From Mesorhizobium shangrilense (GTDB lineage: Bacteria > Pseudomonadota > Alphaproteobacteria > Rhizobiales > Rhizobiaceae), in contig NZ_JBEWSZ010000001.1 in assembly GCF_040537815.1 (NCBI RefSeq), forward strand, positions 3,658,001 through 3,722,000: a stretch of 64,000 bases of DNA, given 5' to 3'. Positions 28,678-38,916 of the stretch are shown piece after piece. The position numbers were made by a program, and so were the translations under genes. The notes below the pieces were generated by a model that saw only the letters and a program-made list of their open reading frames with translations, ran no database searches and was not told where the DNA came from. Positions within the stretch are counted from its first letter, which is position 1, and every line of letters begins with the position of its first letter.

Positions 28678-29925
28678 TCACGGGCAGCTCGGATTGTCGC
28701 GGTTGACCGCGCCGAGCTTCATGAACTCGTCTTCGGGAATGCCGAGCGTCTGGTTGACCTGCGGCACGACCTTGACCAGCTTGTTCATGAGATTGCCGTC
28801 CGAGCCTTCGGTGACCTCGGTCAGGAAGATGTCGGCGACGGCGTTGCGGTTCTTGTCCAGCGACACCTTGCCGGTCGGCGTGTCGAAGGAGAGCTTCGAC
28901 AGTGCATCGCGCAGTTTCACGCCGCCGTCGGAGACATCGCCGCCAACCTTGTCGAGGCCGAGCAGCGTCGCCTTCATGTCGACATAGTAGCCGTGGGCGA
29001 AGAGCGAGGGCGAGGGAAAGGCGCCCGGCTGCTTCTTGTAGGCCTCGACAAACGTCTTCCATGCCGGCGAGTCGTTGGTGTCGGCGGTCGGTCCGGCCGA
29101 CGGCGTGCCCTTCAGCACATCGCGCAGCTTGCCTTTCGAGGTCAGCACCGTCTGGTCGACGGTGATCGAGCCGCCGATGAGCGGCGCGGTACCGCCGCTT
29201 TGCTGGTACTGGGTCAGGAAGTTGACGGCATCGGCGCCGCCGAGCGCGACATAGATCGCATCGACGCCTTCAGGAATGGCGGCGATGACCGAGGAGAAAT
29301 CCTTGTTGCCGATCGGCACCCAGGACTTCGACGGCACATGGCCACCGGCCTTGCAGAACTCGGCCATGAAGCCGAACACCTGCGTGTAGGGGAAGGAATA
29401 GTCCTCGGCGACGGTGGCGACCTTCTTGTAGCCCTTGTCCTTGAAGGCATAGGTGCCGAGACCGGCCATCCACTGCGCGCCGTCGGTCGAGAAGCGGAAG
29501 AAATTATCCGCCGGATTGCGCAGCGTCGTGTCCTGCGCGGCCGAGGTGCCGTTGATGAAGGTGACGTTCGGCTGGGTCTTGGCATAGTCCTTGACCGCGA
29601 TGCCTTCGTCGCCCGAAAGCGGACCGACCAGCACCTTGACGCCATCCTGCTCGACCAACTTGCGCGCCGCGCGTACCGCGCTGTCGGGCGAAGCGTCGGA
29701 CGAGCCCTTGACGATCTCGATCTTCTTGCCGGCGACGGTGCCGTTCATCTCGGCGACCGCCGTCATGGCGCCGCGCTCGCCGTCCTCGCCGAGCACCGTG
29801 AACGGCCCCTCGAAAGTGGCAAGCAGGCCGATCTTGATCGTGTCGTCGGCGGCCAGCGCCATCGAAGGAGCGGTCAGCCCGGTGAACACCGCCAGGGCCA
29901 GCAATGTACGTCTATGCATCCTCAT
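28678..29925 (-). CDS. ABC transporter substrate-binding protein (Peripla_BP_6 type)
   Basis: A 415-residue periplasmic protein. It has a Sec signal (MRMHRRTLLALAVFTGLTAP, cleavage near ALA-ADD) and a type I SBP fold starting IKIGLLATFEGPFTVLGEDG, with VLVGPLSGDEG and VYVALGGADA regions. GGGAGGAAAATC precedes the ATG. In this operon the binding protein is placed after the two permease genes and before the two ATPase genes. The ligand is unknown. Confidence 0.9.
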   Translation of the reverse strand: MRMHRRTLLALAVFTGLTAPSMALAADDTIKIGLLATFEGPFTVLGEDGERGAMTAVAEMNGTVAGKKIEIVKGSSDASPDSAVRAARKLVEQDGVKVLVGPLSGDEGIAVKDYAKTQPNVTFINGTSAAQDTTLRNPADNFFRFSTDGAQWMAGLGTYAFKDKGYKKVATVAEDYSFPYTQVFGFMAEFCKAGGHVPSKSWVPIGNKDFSSVIAAIPEGVDAIYVALGGADAVNFLTQYQQSGGTAPLIGGSITVDQTVLTSKGKLRDVLKGTPSAGPTADTNDSPAWKTFVEAYKKQPGAFPSPSLFAHGYYVDMKATLLGLDKVGGDVSDGGVKLRDALSKLSFDTPTGKVSLDKNRNAVADIFLTEVTEGSDGNLMNKLVKVVPQVNQTLGIPEDEFMKLGAVNRDNPSCP

Positions 29926-29975
29926 GATTTTCCTCCCGTTGATTTCATTTGCAGTGGTTCATTCCGTTCCGGCCG

Positions 29976-31004
29976 CTAAGAGCCGGAACGTAAGGACTCC
30001 TGGGCAAATTGTGGCTTGATCCTCCCCCACAACCCAAGAATTCCATCCGGTGAGACAAAGACGATCACCAGGAACACCATGCCGATCAGCGTGTTGAAAC
30101 GCTCGGCACCGACAATGTCGATGGCGAAAGTCTGCATCAGGACAACGACGACCGCGCCGAGAAACGGCCCGATCGGATGGCGCAAGCCGCCGATGACGGC
30201 GATGATCAGCACGTCGATCGCGGCATCGACGCCGATGGTGCCGGGCGAGACGCGGCCATTGAACCAGACCAGCAGCACGCCCGCCAGGCCGGCAATGACG
30301 CCCGCCAGCAGCCAGGCGAAGACCTTGTGGGCAGTGACGTGGTAGCCCAGCGCGCGCATCCGGCGCGGGTTGTCGCGGATCGCCTGCAGGGTCATGCCGA
30401 AGGTCGAGCGGGAGCCGTAGAGCACCGCCGCGTAGGACAGCACAGCCAGACCGAGGCAGAGATAGTAGAATGGCCGGGGATCACGCCAGTTCACGCCCCA
30501 GAACGCCGGCGCGCGGATACCGGCATAACCGGAATGGCCGTTGAAGATGGCGTAGTTCTGCTGCGCGAAATAGTAGGTCGCGGTGGCGATCGCCAGTGTG
30601 ATCATGATGGTGTAGATGCCTTCGGTGCGCACCGAGATCCAACCGATGAGCGCCGACGCCAGTGCCGCCGTGAGAACCGCGAAGGGCACGGCCAGCCACC
30701 ACGGCCAGCCGAAACCCAAAATGTTCGAATTGTTGTTGCCGAGGATGGCGATGGCGTAGGCGGCGATGCCGGCAACGGTGATCTGCGCCAGGCTGACCAT
30801 GCCGCCATAGCCGGCGAGCAGCATCAGCGACAGACCCAGCATGCCGAAGATCAGCGAATAACCGCCGATCTGGGTCAGAAAGAAATCCGACGCCACCAGC
30901 GGATAGAGCACCAGCACGACGGCGAGAATGATGTGGCCCGCGCCAAGCTTCTCCAGCCAGTTCTTTTGAGGCGCTGCGCTATCCGCGGGAATTGTCAGGC
31001 TCAT
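29976..31004 (-). CDS. Branched-chain-type ABC transporter permease (LivM-like)
   Basis: A 342-residue inner-membrane permease starting MSLTIPADSAAPQKN. LivM landmarks are GYGGMVSLAQITVAGIAAY, the YAVLYGSRSTFG-like stretch, and the EAA-like loop LQAIRDNPRRMRALGYH, then VIGGLRHPIGPFLGA. The ATG at 31004 overlaps the TGA of the upstream permease (31001-31004). The frame is open upstream to 31562 but that part is antisense-like shadow of LivH in another frame. Confidence 0.9.
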   Translation of the reverse strand: MSLTIPADSAAPQKNWLEKLGAGHIILAVVLVLYPLVASDFFLTQIGGYSLIFGMLGLSLMLLAGYGGMVSLAQITVAGIAAYAIAILGNNNSNILGFGWPWWLAVPFAVLTAALASALIGWISVRTEGIYTIMITLAIATATYYFAQQNYAIFNGHSGYAGIRAPAFWGVNWRDPRPFYYLCLGLAVLSYAAVLYGSRSTFGMTLQAIRDNPRRMRALGYHVTAHKVFAWLLAGVIAGLAGVLLVWFNGRVSPGTIGVDAAIDVLIIAVIGGLRHPIGPFLGAVVVVLMQTFAIDIVGAERFNTLIGMVFLVIVFVSPDGILGLWGRIKPQFAQESLRSGS

Positions 31005-32050
31005 CGGGCCTTCCCCATGATGCCTTGCGGCCTGACCGCCAGCGTCACCACCATGATGACGAAGGTGAGCACGATGCCGTAGGTCGGGAAGTAGACGAGG
31101 CCGATCTGCTCGGCGAGGCCGATGAGCAAGGCGCCGATGGCGGCACCGGTGATCGAGCCCATGCCGCCGACGATGACGACGACGAGCGACGCCAGCAGAT
31201 AGCGGACGTCCTCGCCCGGCGCGACCGACAGCGCGGAGCCGCCGACGACGCCGGCAAAGCCGGCGAGCCCGGCACCGACCGCAAAGACAATGGCGAACAC
31301 CGCATGCACGTTGACGCCCGAGGCCGAAAGCATGGCGCGGTCGTCGACGCCAGCGCGGATCATCATGCCGACGCGCGTCTTGTTGAGCATCAGCCACAGG
31401 CCGACGCCGATGACGATCGCGGCCGCGAGCACGACGACGCGATAGAGCGGATAGGTGAGGAAGACCGAAGCGCCGTTCGAGCGCACCGCAGTGATGACCG
31501 GCAAGGTCAGTGCGCCGTCGAGCCATTCCGGCGTGGTGATCTGATAGGTACCGCCGGCCCACACCGCCAGCATCAGGTCGGCCGCGACGATGGAGATGCC
31601 GATGCTGACAAGCGTCTGGCGAAGGTCGTCACCCTCCAGGCGGCGGAAGACGAAGACCTGCATGACGACGCCGACAAGGGCGAGCACGACGAAGCCGGCG
31701 AAGACGCCCAGCAGCCAATAGCCGGTACGGCTGGTAACCTCGTAGCCGATATAGGCGCCGAGCAGATAGAGCGAGCCGTGCGCGAGATTGACGTTGCGCA
31801 TCAGGCCGAAGATGAGCGTGAAGCCGCTGGCGACCAGGAAATAGAGACCGGCCAGCGTGATGCCGTTGAGGATCGCACTGACGAAAGCCTTCTTGGAGAT
31901 CAGGATGGCGTTCAGCCAATCCGGCCAGACGGCAAAGACCAGCCATGCAATGACAGCGGCGACAAGAAGCCAGAAAAGGCCCCATGCCTGCCGGCCCGTC
32001 ATGCCGCCGCCCGAAATGCCGGACGAAGATGGCCGGTCGAGAATGCTCAT
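31001..32050 (-). CDS. Branched-chain-type ABC transporter permease (LivH-like)
   Basis: A 349-residue inner-membrane permease with the LivH landmarks LNGITLAGLYFLVASGFTLIFGLM, NLAHGSLYLLGAY and VVGGMGSITGAAIGALLIG. The start ATG at 32050 (MSILDRPSSSG) overlaps the stop of the amidohydrolase gene by 4 bp, which indicates translational coupling between the hydrolase and transporter parts of the operon. A longer open frame to 32416 exists, but it lies within the amidohydrolase gene and is not homologous. Confidence 0.9.
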   Translation of the reverse strand: MSILDRPSSSGISGGGMTGRQAWGLFWLLVAAVIAWLVFAVWPDWLNAILISKKAFVSAILNGITLAGLYFLVASGFTLIFGLMRNVNLAHGSLYLLGAYIGYEVTSRTGYWLLGVFAGFVVLALVGVVMQVFVFRRLEGDDLRQTLVSIGISIVAADLMLAVWAGGTYQITTPEWLDGALTLPVITAVRSNGASVFLTYPLYRVVVLAAAIVIGVGLWLMLNKTRVGMMIRAGVDDRAMLSASGVNVHAVFAIVFAVGAGLAGFAGVVGGSALSVAPGEDVRYLLASLVVVIVGGMGSITGAAIGALLIGLAEQIGLVYFPTYGIVLTFVIMVVTLAVRPQGIMGKAR

Positions 32051-33387
32051 GCGGTCAGCCGGCGGCGCTGTTCGTTGATGCGCGGCGCCTTGTGGAACTT
32101 GCCGTCCTTCATGATGGCGAGGATACGGTTCTTGTCCTGCAGGATACGCACGTCGGCGATCGGGTCGCCGTCGATCAGCAGCATGTCGGCGAGATAGCCT
32201 TCCTTGATCATGCCGAGCTCGTCGCCCATGTTCATGATCTGCCCGCCAAATTTGGTGCCGGCCTGGATCGCTTCCATCGGCGAGAAGCCGAGCATCTCGA
32301 CGAAGGTCTGGATGTCCTTGGCGTTGGTGCCCTGGGGTGTCCAGGCAAAGCCATAGTCGCCGCCGATGCAGACGCGAATGCCGCGCCGGTGCATCTTCTT
32401 CATCGTGTCCACGCACATTTCCAGCTCGCGCTCATATTCGAGCGACAGCGGCGAACCGGGCTTGATGCCCCATTGCTCGGCATGGCGCGCGGTGTTGATG
32501 AGCCATGCGATGCCCGGCGCGACGAAGTGCTTGTCCTTGACCGCCTCCAGCATGTCGAGCGCTTCCTCGTCGGCGAAGGAGGCATGGTAGATGTTCTGGA
32601 TGCCGTGACGAATGCACTGCTTGACCGAGCCGGACGAGCGCGCATGCGCCGACAGCACCTTGTTGCGGCAGCGTGCCTCGGAGGCTGCCATGGCGACTTC
32701 CTCCTCCGACATCGGCGTCTCCTCGGCGCCCATGCCGGTGATGCTTTCGCCGGACAGGTTGAGCTTGATGGAATCGACGCCGTATTTGATCAGCTGGCGC
32801 ACGGTGCGCCGGATCTCCTCGGGGCCGGAGACGACAATGCCGAGATTGAGGCCTTCGTGGGGAATGTGTGAGGGTGAGGAATCGCCGAGACCGCCGACAG
32901 TGGTGATCTCCGGACCGGCCGCGAGATAGCGCGGGCCGGGGAACCGACCCTGATTGATGAACTTCTTGGCGACAACATCGAGCCGCGGCTTGGCGGCCGC
33001 GGCACCCCGGCCAGCGGTGAAGCCTGCGTCGAGCACCAGCTTGGCCATCTCCATGGTGACCAGCATGTGCTCCTCGACCTCCATCATCTGGATGGGGTCG
33101 ATGCCCGGCGCGTTGTTCCACGACAGATGCAGATGCGCGTCGATCATGCCCGGCATCAGCGTCGCGCCCATGCCGTCGATCGTCGTTGTGCCCCCTGGGG
33201 CGCTGCCGCTGTAGGAGGAGGACGAAGACGAGCCGAAGCGCGACGAGCCCTTGGTGATCTGCTTGATGCGGTTGCCCTGCACCAGCACCTCGCCGGTGTA
33301 GGGGTATTCACCGGTGGCGTCGAGTACGCGCACATTGGTGAACAGCGTGCTGCTCGAACCGTTTCCGTTCCAGCTGTCGTCTGCCAT
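32047..33387 (-). CDS. Amidohydrolase family protein with serine-rich insert
   Basis: A 446-residue metal-dependent hydrolase. The metal motif DAHLHL places H85 and H87, HAR at about residue 250 and the YGFAWTP segment follow, and a closing domain GYLADMLLIDGDPIADV ends the fold. An unusual Ser-rich insert (residues 48-62, SSRFGSSSSSSYSG) lies in the N-terminal beta domain before the HxH motif. GGGAGG precedes the ATG. The substrate is not evident; family members open cyclic amides or decarboxylate aromatic acids. It is the third gene of the operon. Confidence 0.87.
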   Translation of the reverse strand: MADDSWNGNGSSSTLFTNVRVLDATGEYPYTGEVLVQGNRIKQITKGSSRFGSSSSSSYSGSAPGGTTTIDGMGATLMPGMIDAHLHLSWNNAPGIDPIQMMEVEEHMLVTMEMAKLVLDAGFTAGRGAAAAKPRLDVVAKKFINQGRFPGPRYLAAGPEITTVGGLGDSSPSHIPHEGLNLGIVVSGPEEIRRTVRQLIKYGVDSIKLNLSGESITGMGAEETPMSEEEVAMAASEARCRNKVLSAHARSSGSVKQCIRHGIQNIYHASFADEEALDMLEAVKDKHFVAPGIAWLINTARHAEQWGIKPGSPLSLEYERELEMCVDTMKKMHRRGIRVCIGGDYGFAWTPQGTNAKDIQTFVEMLGFSPMEAIQAGTKFGGQIMNMGDELGMIKEGYLADMLLIDGDPIADVRILQDKNRILAIMKDGKFHKAPRINEQRRRLTA

Positions 33388-33439
33388 AACAAGCCTCCCA
33401 ACTTGCCGAGCGCGTAGTTCTACGCTCGATCAAAAATCC

Positions 33440-34219
33440 TCACCTATCAACCCGTCTCAAAAAATCGGCGAGCTTCTGGCTGCTTTCGCGCGGGCTCTCC
33501 ACCGTAGCCCAATGTCCGCACCGATCCAGCGACGAGAATACGGCGCCCTTGATCTTGTCGGCAAGCGCCTGGGCGACGCCCGGCGGATTGACCGTGTCGG
33601 CATCGCCGGTAACCAGCAGCGTCGGCGCCGAAATCCGTCTGGCGTCGACGGCGGTCGCCTTGGCCAGGGCCTCGCAGGTGCGGGCATAGGATTCCGGGTC
33701 CTGGCGCGTGATCGATTCCCGCACGAAGGCAACAGTGGCAGGCGAGGTTTCCCTGCTATGCGCCGAAATCGCGTTGGCGACGATCTGGTCGGCGATATCA
33801 GCGATGCCGCCCGACCGCGCCAGCCGGGCCCGGTTGGCGAGGCCTTGCCGCGTCGCCTCCGCCGGCTCCGCCAAGGCGCCAAACAGCGCCAGCGAGGCGA
33901 CCAGCGAGGGCTGTGTGGCCGCTATCTGCTGGCAGACGATGGTGCCCATCGAATGGCCGACGAGATGCGCCTTGGTCACGCCCATGCCGTCCATGGCCCG
34001 GATGACGGCCTCGCTCATCATCTCGACGGTCAGTGGCTCGATCGGCCTTGCCGAGCGCCCTGAGCCCGGCAGGTCGATGCGCACGACACGATAGCTTGCG
34101 AGTGCCGGCATCTGCGGCTGGAACATGTTCGACGTTCCGCCAAGGCCATGGATCATCACCACCGGCATGCCTTCGCCGGTGACTTCCGCGACGATGGGAC
34201 CGACAGTGACGCTTGTCAT
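33440..34219 (-). CDS. Alpha/beta hydrolase
   Basis: A 259-residue alpha/beta hydrolase fold protein. It has an oxyanion loop HGLGGTSNMF, nucleophile elbow VGHSMGT (S90), an acid in GDADTVNPPG, and His in the CGHWATVE segment. The best general resemblance is to enol-lactone or C-C bond hydrolases of aromatic catabolism, but substrate assignment is inference. Its start overlaps the stop of the FAH-family gene by 4 bp (ATGA), so both are translated together. Confidence 0.87.
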   Translation of the reverse strand: MTSVTVGPIVAEVTGEGMPVVMIHGLGGTSNMFQPQMPALASYRVVRIDLPGSGRSARPIEPLTVEMMSEAVIRAMDGMGVTKAHLVGHSMGTIVCQQIAATQPSLVASLALFGALAEPAEATRQGLANRARLARSGGIADIADQIVANAISAHSRETSPATVAFVRESITRQDPESYARTCEALAKATAVDARRISAPTLLVTGDADTVNPPGVAQALADKIKGAVFSSLDRCGHWATVESPRESSQKLADFLRRVDR

Positions 34220-35094
34220 TGGACGCGCTCCGCAAACCTGTTTTCCAGCGTACCGATGCCGTCGATCTCGACGCGGACGACGTCGCCGGGCTTCAAATAT
34301 CTAGGCGGGTCGAATCCGATGCCGACACCGGCCGGCGTGCCGGTGGCGATGATGTCGCCGGGCTTCAGCGTAATGCCCTGCGACAGCGTCGCGATGATGG
34401 TCGGGATATCGAAGATGAGCAGCGATATCCGCGAGTCCTGGCGAAGGTCCTCGTTGACGAAACACCGGATGCCGGCAGTTTTGAGGTCGAACTCGTCCTT
34501 GGTCACCGCCCATGGCCCCATCGGACAGAACGTATCCTGCGATTTGCCAATCAGCCACTGGCTGTATTTGCCCTGAAGGTCTCGCGCGGTGACGTCATTG
34601 ACGATCGTGTAGCCCCAGACATGATCGAGCGCATCTTCCTTCGAGATGCCGCGCCCGGCCTTGCCGATGATGACAGCCAGCTCGGCCTCATAATCGATGG
34701 CCGTTGAAACGGAAGAATCGATCAGCACGCTCGCGTGGTTGGCGACGACGGATTCAGGAACCTTGGAAAAGATGATCGGGTGCTTTGGCACGGCGCCTGC
34801 GCCGGCGCTGGAATCGAAGCCGCTGCGGGCGAATTCGTGCGCGTGCTCGTGGTAATTCTTGCCGACGCAGAAGATGTTGCGGCGCGGCCGCGGGATTGGC
34901 GCCTCGATCTCGACCTGGGACAGCGGGATTGGCGAAAGGGTGCGAGGACTGCCCGCGCCGTTGCGCTCGATCAACGCAAGGATACCCGCCTCGGCACGCT
35001 CGACCGGAACATCGAAAGGCGCGACAGTCTGGGCGTCGAGGTCGACCATGCCCACACGGCGCTCGCCCGCGATCGAAAATGTCGCGACCCGCAT
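34216..35094 (-). CDS. Fumarylacetoacetate hydrolase family protein
   Basis: A 292-residue FAH-fold enzyme, with metal ligands in IDYEAELAVIIG and VWGYTIVNDVTARDLQ, and the TGTPAGVGIGFDPPRYLKPGD signature. Members act as hydratases, decarboxylases or C-C hydrolases on beta-keto acid products of ring cleavage. AGGGAGGAAACTGG precedes the ATG. It is the first gene of the eight-gene minus-strand operon, and the region upstream carries four TGGTTCA heptamers next to a divergent GntR regulator. Confidence 0.88.
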   Translation of the reverse strand: MRVATFSIAGERRVGMVDLDAQTVAPFDVPVERAEAGILALIERNGAGSPRTLSPIPLSQVEIEAPIPRPRRNIFCVGKNYHEHAHEFARSGFDSSAGAGAVPKHPIIFSKVPESVVANHASVLIDSSVSTAIDYEAELAVIIGKAGRGISKEDALDHVWGYTIVNDVTARDLQGKYSQWLIGKSQDTFCPMGPWAVTKDEFDLKTAGIRCFVNEDLRQDSRISLLIFDIPTIIATLSQGITLKPGDIIATGTPAGVGIGFDPPRYLKPGDVVRVEIDGIGTLENRFAERVQ

Positions 35095-35118
35095 CCAGTT
35101 TCCTCCCTGAACCTTTTT

Positions 35119-35272
35119 TGAACCAAAACTGGCTCTTTTACTACACGCTATAGCCCATTGGTTCAGACTTCAAGAGGGATTTCGTTTTCTGGTTCATCAA
35201 AACTGGCATACATCCGGCATAACTGATCTGAACGCTGGACCAGGCCGAGATCTTTTGCTATTTTTTGGTTCA
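35119..35272. promoter_or_regulatory. Divergent promoter region with repeated TGGTTCA heptamers
   Basis: The heptamer TGGTTCA occurs at 35159-35165, 35190-35196 and 35266-35272, and its complement TGAACCA at 35119-35125. Two are followed or preceded by AAAACTGG (35125-35132 and 35199-35206). They lie between the FAH-family operon and the gntR-type gene, the expected place for operators of the regulator. Assignment to that regulator is inference. Confidence 0.55.
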
Positions 35273-35300
35273 ATATTGGATCAGATTAAGTCAGCCACGA

Positions 35301-35972
35301 ATGCCGAAACTCGTCGCCAACGACATCGCCACCATGCTCAGGAAGCGTATTTCATCCGGCGAATGGCTTGAACTGGGACGCATGCCGCCGGAGCGTGACC
35401 TTGCGGTCGAATTCGGCGTCGCGCGCAACACCGTACGCCGTGCCGTCGGCTTCCTGGAGGACGACGGCACTGTTGTCCGGCATGTCGGGCGCGGCACTTT
35501 CCTGACCGCGCCCAATCCGACTTCGATCACATCGATGGTCATGCGAATGGAAGGCACCAGCCCCGCCGACATGATGGAGATCAGGCAGTTGCTGGAACCG
35601 GCAGCGGCAGCCTTTGCCGCGACAAACGCAAGCGCGGGGGAACTGAACGCGGTTCGCGAAGCCCACCAGACCGCATCCGACGCCAGGGACATGCCGGAGT
35701 TCGAGCATTGGGACGCCGAATTCCATCACCGGGTGTTCGCCTGCTGCCGCAATGACTTCCTGAAAGAGATCCACAATCTCATGCGCGCCATTCGCAACCA
35801 GTCGCCCTGGTTCGAAATGAAGAAGCGGTCGTTCTCGGAGGAGCGCCGCCAGATCTATTGCAACGAGCATCAGGCAATCCTGGACTGCCTGTTTCACCGT
35901 GACCCAGAGGGCGCCAAGAAGGCGATGCTCACCCACCTGCGGACGGTCGAACACAATCTTTTGGGTCGTTAG
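35301..35972 (+). CDS. GntR family regulator, FCD (FadR/VanR) subfamily
   Basis: A 223-residue regulator. The winged helix-turn-helix lies in residues 1-70 (MPPERDLAVEFGVARNTVRRA, GRGTFL), and an FCD ligand-binding domain spans about 85-215 (MEIRQLLEPAAAAFAA, WDAEFHHRVFACCRN, EHQAILDCL, the metal-binding Asp/His set). The ATG at 35301 is chosen because homology begins at MPKLVANDI. It is divergent from the FAH/hydrolase/ABC operon and is its probable local regulator, with an effector that is likely a small carboxylate. Confidence 0.88.
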   Translation: MPKLVANDIATMLRKRISSGEWLELGRMPPERDLAVEFGVARNTVRRAVGFLEDDGTVVRHVGRGTFLTAPNPTSITSMVMRMEGTSPADMMEIRQLLEPAAAAFAATNASAGELNAVREAHQTASDARDMPEFEHWDAEFHHRVFACCRNDFLKEIHNLMRAIRNQSPWFEMKKRSFSEERRQIYCNEHQAILDCLFHRDPEGAKKAMLTHLRTVEHNLLGR

Positions 35973-35999
35973 AACCCGACTGGCGCGCTTGCCGGAGTG

Positions 36000-37235
<1,236 letters not shown>

Positions 37236-38288
37236 TCAACGCCCAAGGCTTTCGATCTGCCCGGCCAGTTCGGCGGCAAGCCGCAGCGAGGCCGCCGTCG
37301 CCACGACCATTTGCGGCAGCAGCAGCCATTCGAGCGTCCACGCCGCGCCCGACCGCTCCTGCTCATGGACCAGCGCCTGATGCATGCCGGACACTTGCGT
37401 GGCATTGAAGCGGGCAAGCGCCACCAGGGCCTCGGCCTTCACCGGATTCTGCTTGTGCGGCATGGCTGAAGAGCCGCCACCGCCCGAAAGCTTGATATCG
37501 ACGACACTGAGCGCCATCAGCGCAATGTCCTGGCCGAACTTGCCGAGGCTGCCGGTCACCAGCGACAGCCAGCCGGCAAAATCGGCGAGCGCGTCGCGCT
37601 GGCTTTGCCATTGCGGCGCATCGCCAAGACCCAGTTTTGCGGCAAGCGCTGCGCGCACCGTCGGCCCCTTGTCGCCCAGCTTTTCCAGCGTGCCGGCGGC
37701 ACCGCCGAACTGCACCACGAGCAGCCGCACGGCCTGTTCGACCAATCTTTCCCGATGCCGCTGCAACGGCGCTCGCCAGGCATTGACGCGGTCCGAAACC
37801 CGAATGGGGATCGCCGGCTGCATCCGCGTCATCCCGGTCAGCCCCCTGCTCCCGAAGCGGTCTTCAAGCGTCGTAAGTCGCAGGATATTTTCGGTCAGAA
37901 GCAGGCCGAGATGCTCGACCACGGACTTCAACCGAAGCATCAGGGCGGTATCGATGACATCCTGGCTGGTCGCCCCGAAATGCGCGGAAGCGCCATGCCG
38001 TTCGCCGATCGCCGCGCGGATCTGGCGCACCAGTTCGGGAACCATGACGCCGTCCTTGGCGACACCGGCGCGAAGCAAGGCTGTGTCCGGCCGGAACGAG
38101 GACAGCGCCGACGTGATCGCGTCCGCCGCATCGCTGGCGATGATACCGTTTTCGGCCTCTGCCTGAGCTAAAGCATGCTCGAAAGCCAGCATCGCTGCAA
38201 TCTCGGCCTCGACGGAGAAATGCCTGGCCGTCTCCTCGTCGCCGAGAAGGCCGGAAAGCAGCGGATGGTCGAAGGGCGATACGGTCAT
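37236..38288 (-). CDS. pcaB: 3-carboxy-cis,cis-muconate cycloisomerase
   Basis: This enzyme converts the ring-cleavage product of protocatechuate to 4-carboxymuconolactone. The 350-residue product belongs to the fumarase/aspartase superfamily, with the signature GSSAMPHKQNPV and the conserved ASAHFGATSQDVIDT loop. The length is shorter than the roughly 450-residue Pseudomonas enzymes but usual for rhizobial PcaB. The start MTVSPFDHPLL at 38288 was chosen; the frame start at 38333 adds unrelated residues. It starts 13 bp after pcaG. Confidence 0.95.
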   Translation of the reverse strand: MTVSPFDHPLLSGLLGDEETARHFSVEAEIAAMLAFEHALAQAEAENGIIASDAADAITSALSSFRPDTALLRAGVAKDGVMVPELVRQIRAAIGERHGASAHFGATSQDVIDTALMLRLKSVVEHLGLLLTENILRLTTLEDRFGSRGLTGMTRMQPAIPIRVSDRVNAWRAPLQRHRERLVEQAVRLLVVQFGGAAGTLEKLGDKGPTVRAALAAKLGLGDAPQWQSQRDALADFAGWLSLVTGSLGKFGQDIALMALSVVDIKLSGGGGSSAMPHKQNPVKAEALVALARFNATQVSGMHQALVHEQERSGAAWTLEWLLLPQMVVATAASLRLAAELAGQIESLGR

Positions 38289-38301
38289 GTCGTGAGCACG
38301 G

Positions 38302-38916
38302 TCAGCTGTCGAAGAAGACCGTCTCCTTTTCACCCTGGAGATGGACGTCGAAGACGTAGGTATCGCCCTCGCGCTCGGCGATCAGCGTCGGCACGCGGAT
38401 GCAGTGTTCGATGCGCGCCAGGATCGGATCCTCGGCATTGGCCGTTTCCTCGTCGGAAAAATACAGCCGCGTCTGCAAGCCGATATTGATGCCGCGCGCC
38501 ACGATCCAGAGACTGACATGCGGCGCCATCGGGCGACCATCACGAAATGGCACGCGACCGGGCTTGATCGTCTCGAACACGCAAAGGCCGGTGTCCATGT
38601 CGGTCGGGCAGCGGCCCCAGCCGAGGAAATTGGGATCGGGAGCGCCACGCAGTTCGGCCGGCGAATTGTAGAGGCCCTCGCTGTCCGCCTGCCAGATCTC
38701 GATCAAAGCGTCCTTGAGCGGCGTACCGGAGCCGTCGAGTACGCGGATGTGCAGGTTGATGCGCTCACCCCTGGTCTTGTCGTTGACCATGGCCGCGCCA
38801 AGGTCGCTCGCATAGACGCCACCGATGCCGCAGAAATTGGGCGTCAGCCCGATATGAACGTAGGGTCCCGCTGTCTGCGAAGGGCTTTCCTTAAGCCGGC
38901 TAATGGATTGCGCCAT
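38302..38916 (-). CDS. pcaG: Protocatechuate 3,4-dioxygenase alpha subunit
   Basis: A structural subunit of the intradiol dioxygenase that opens protocatechuate between C3 and C4. The 204-residue product has SQTAGPYVHIGLTPNF, DALIEIWQADSEGLY and the APHVSLWIVARGINIGLQTR segment. As in other alpha subunits, the active-site iron ligands are not all conserved. Its ATG overlaps the pcaH stop (38916-38918), so the two subunits are translated in a coupled way, consistent with equal amounts. Confidence 0.96.
   Translation of the reverse strand: MAQSISRLKESPSQTAGPYVHIGLTPNFCGIGGVYASDLGAAMVNDKTRGERINLHIRVLDGSGTPLKDALIEIWQADSEGLYNSPAELRGAPDPNFLGWGRCPTDMDTGLCVFETIKPGRVPFRDGRPMAPHVSLWIVARGINIGLQTRLYFSDEETANAEDPILARIEHCIRVPTLIAEREGDTYVFDVHLQGEKETVFFDS

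Noticed and set aside
28633..29979. 448-codon plus-strand frame
   Set aside because: Antisense to the binding-protein gene, which has a signal peptide, ribosome site and family motifs.
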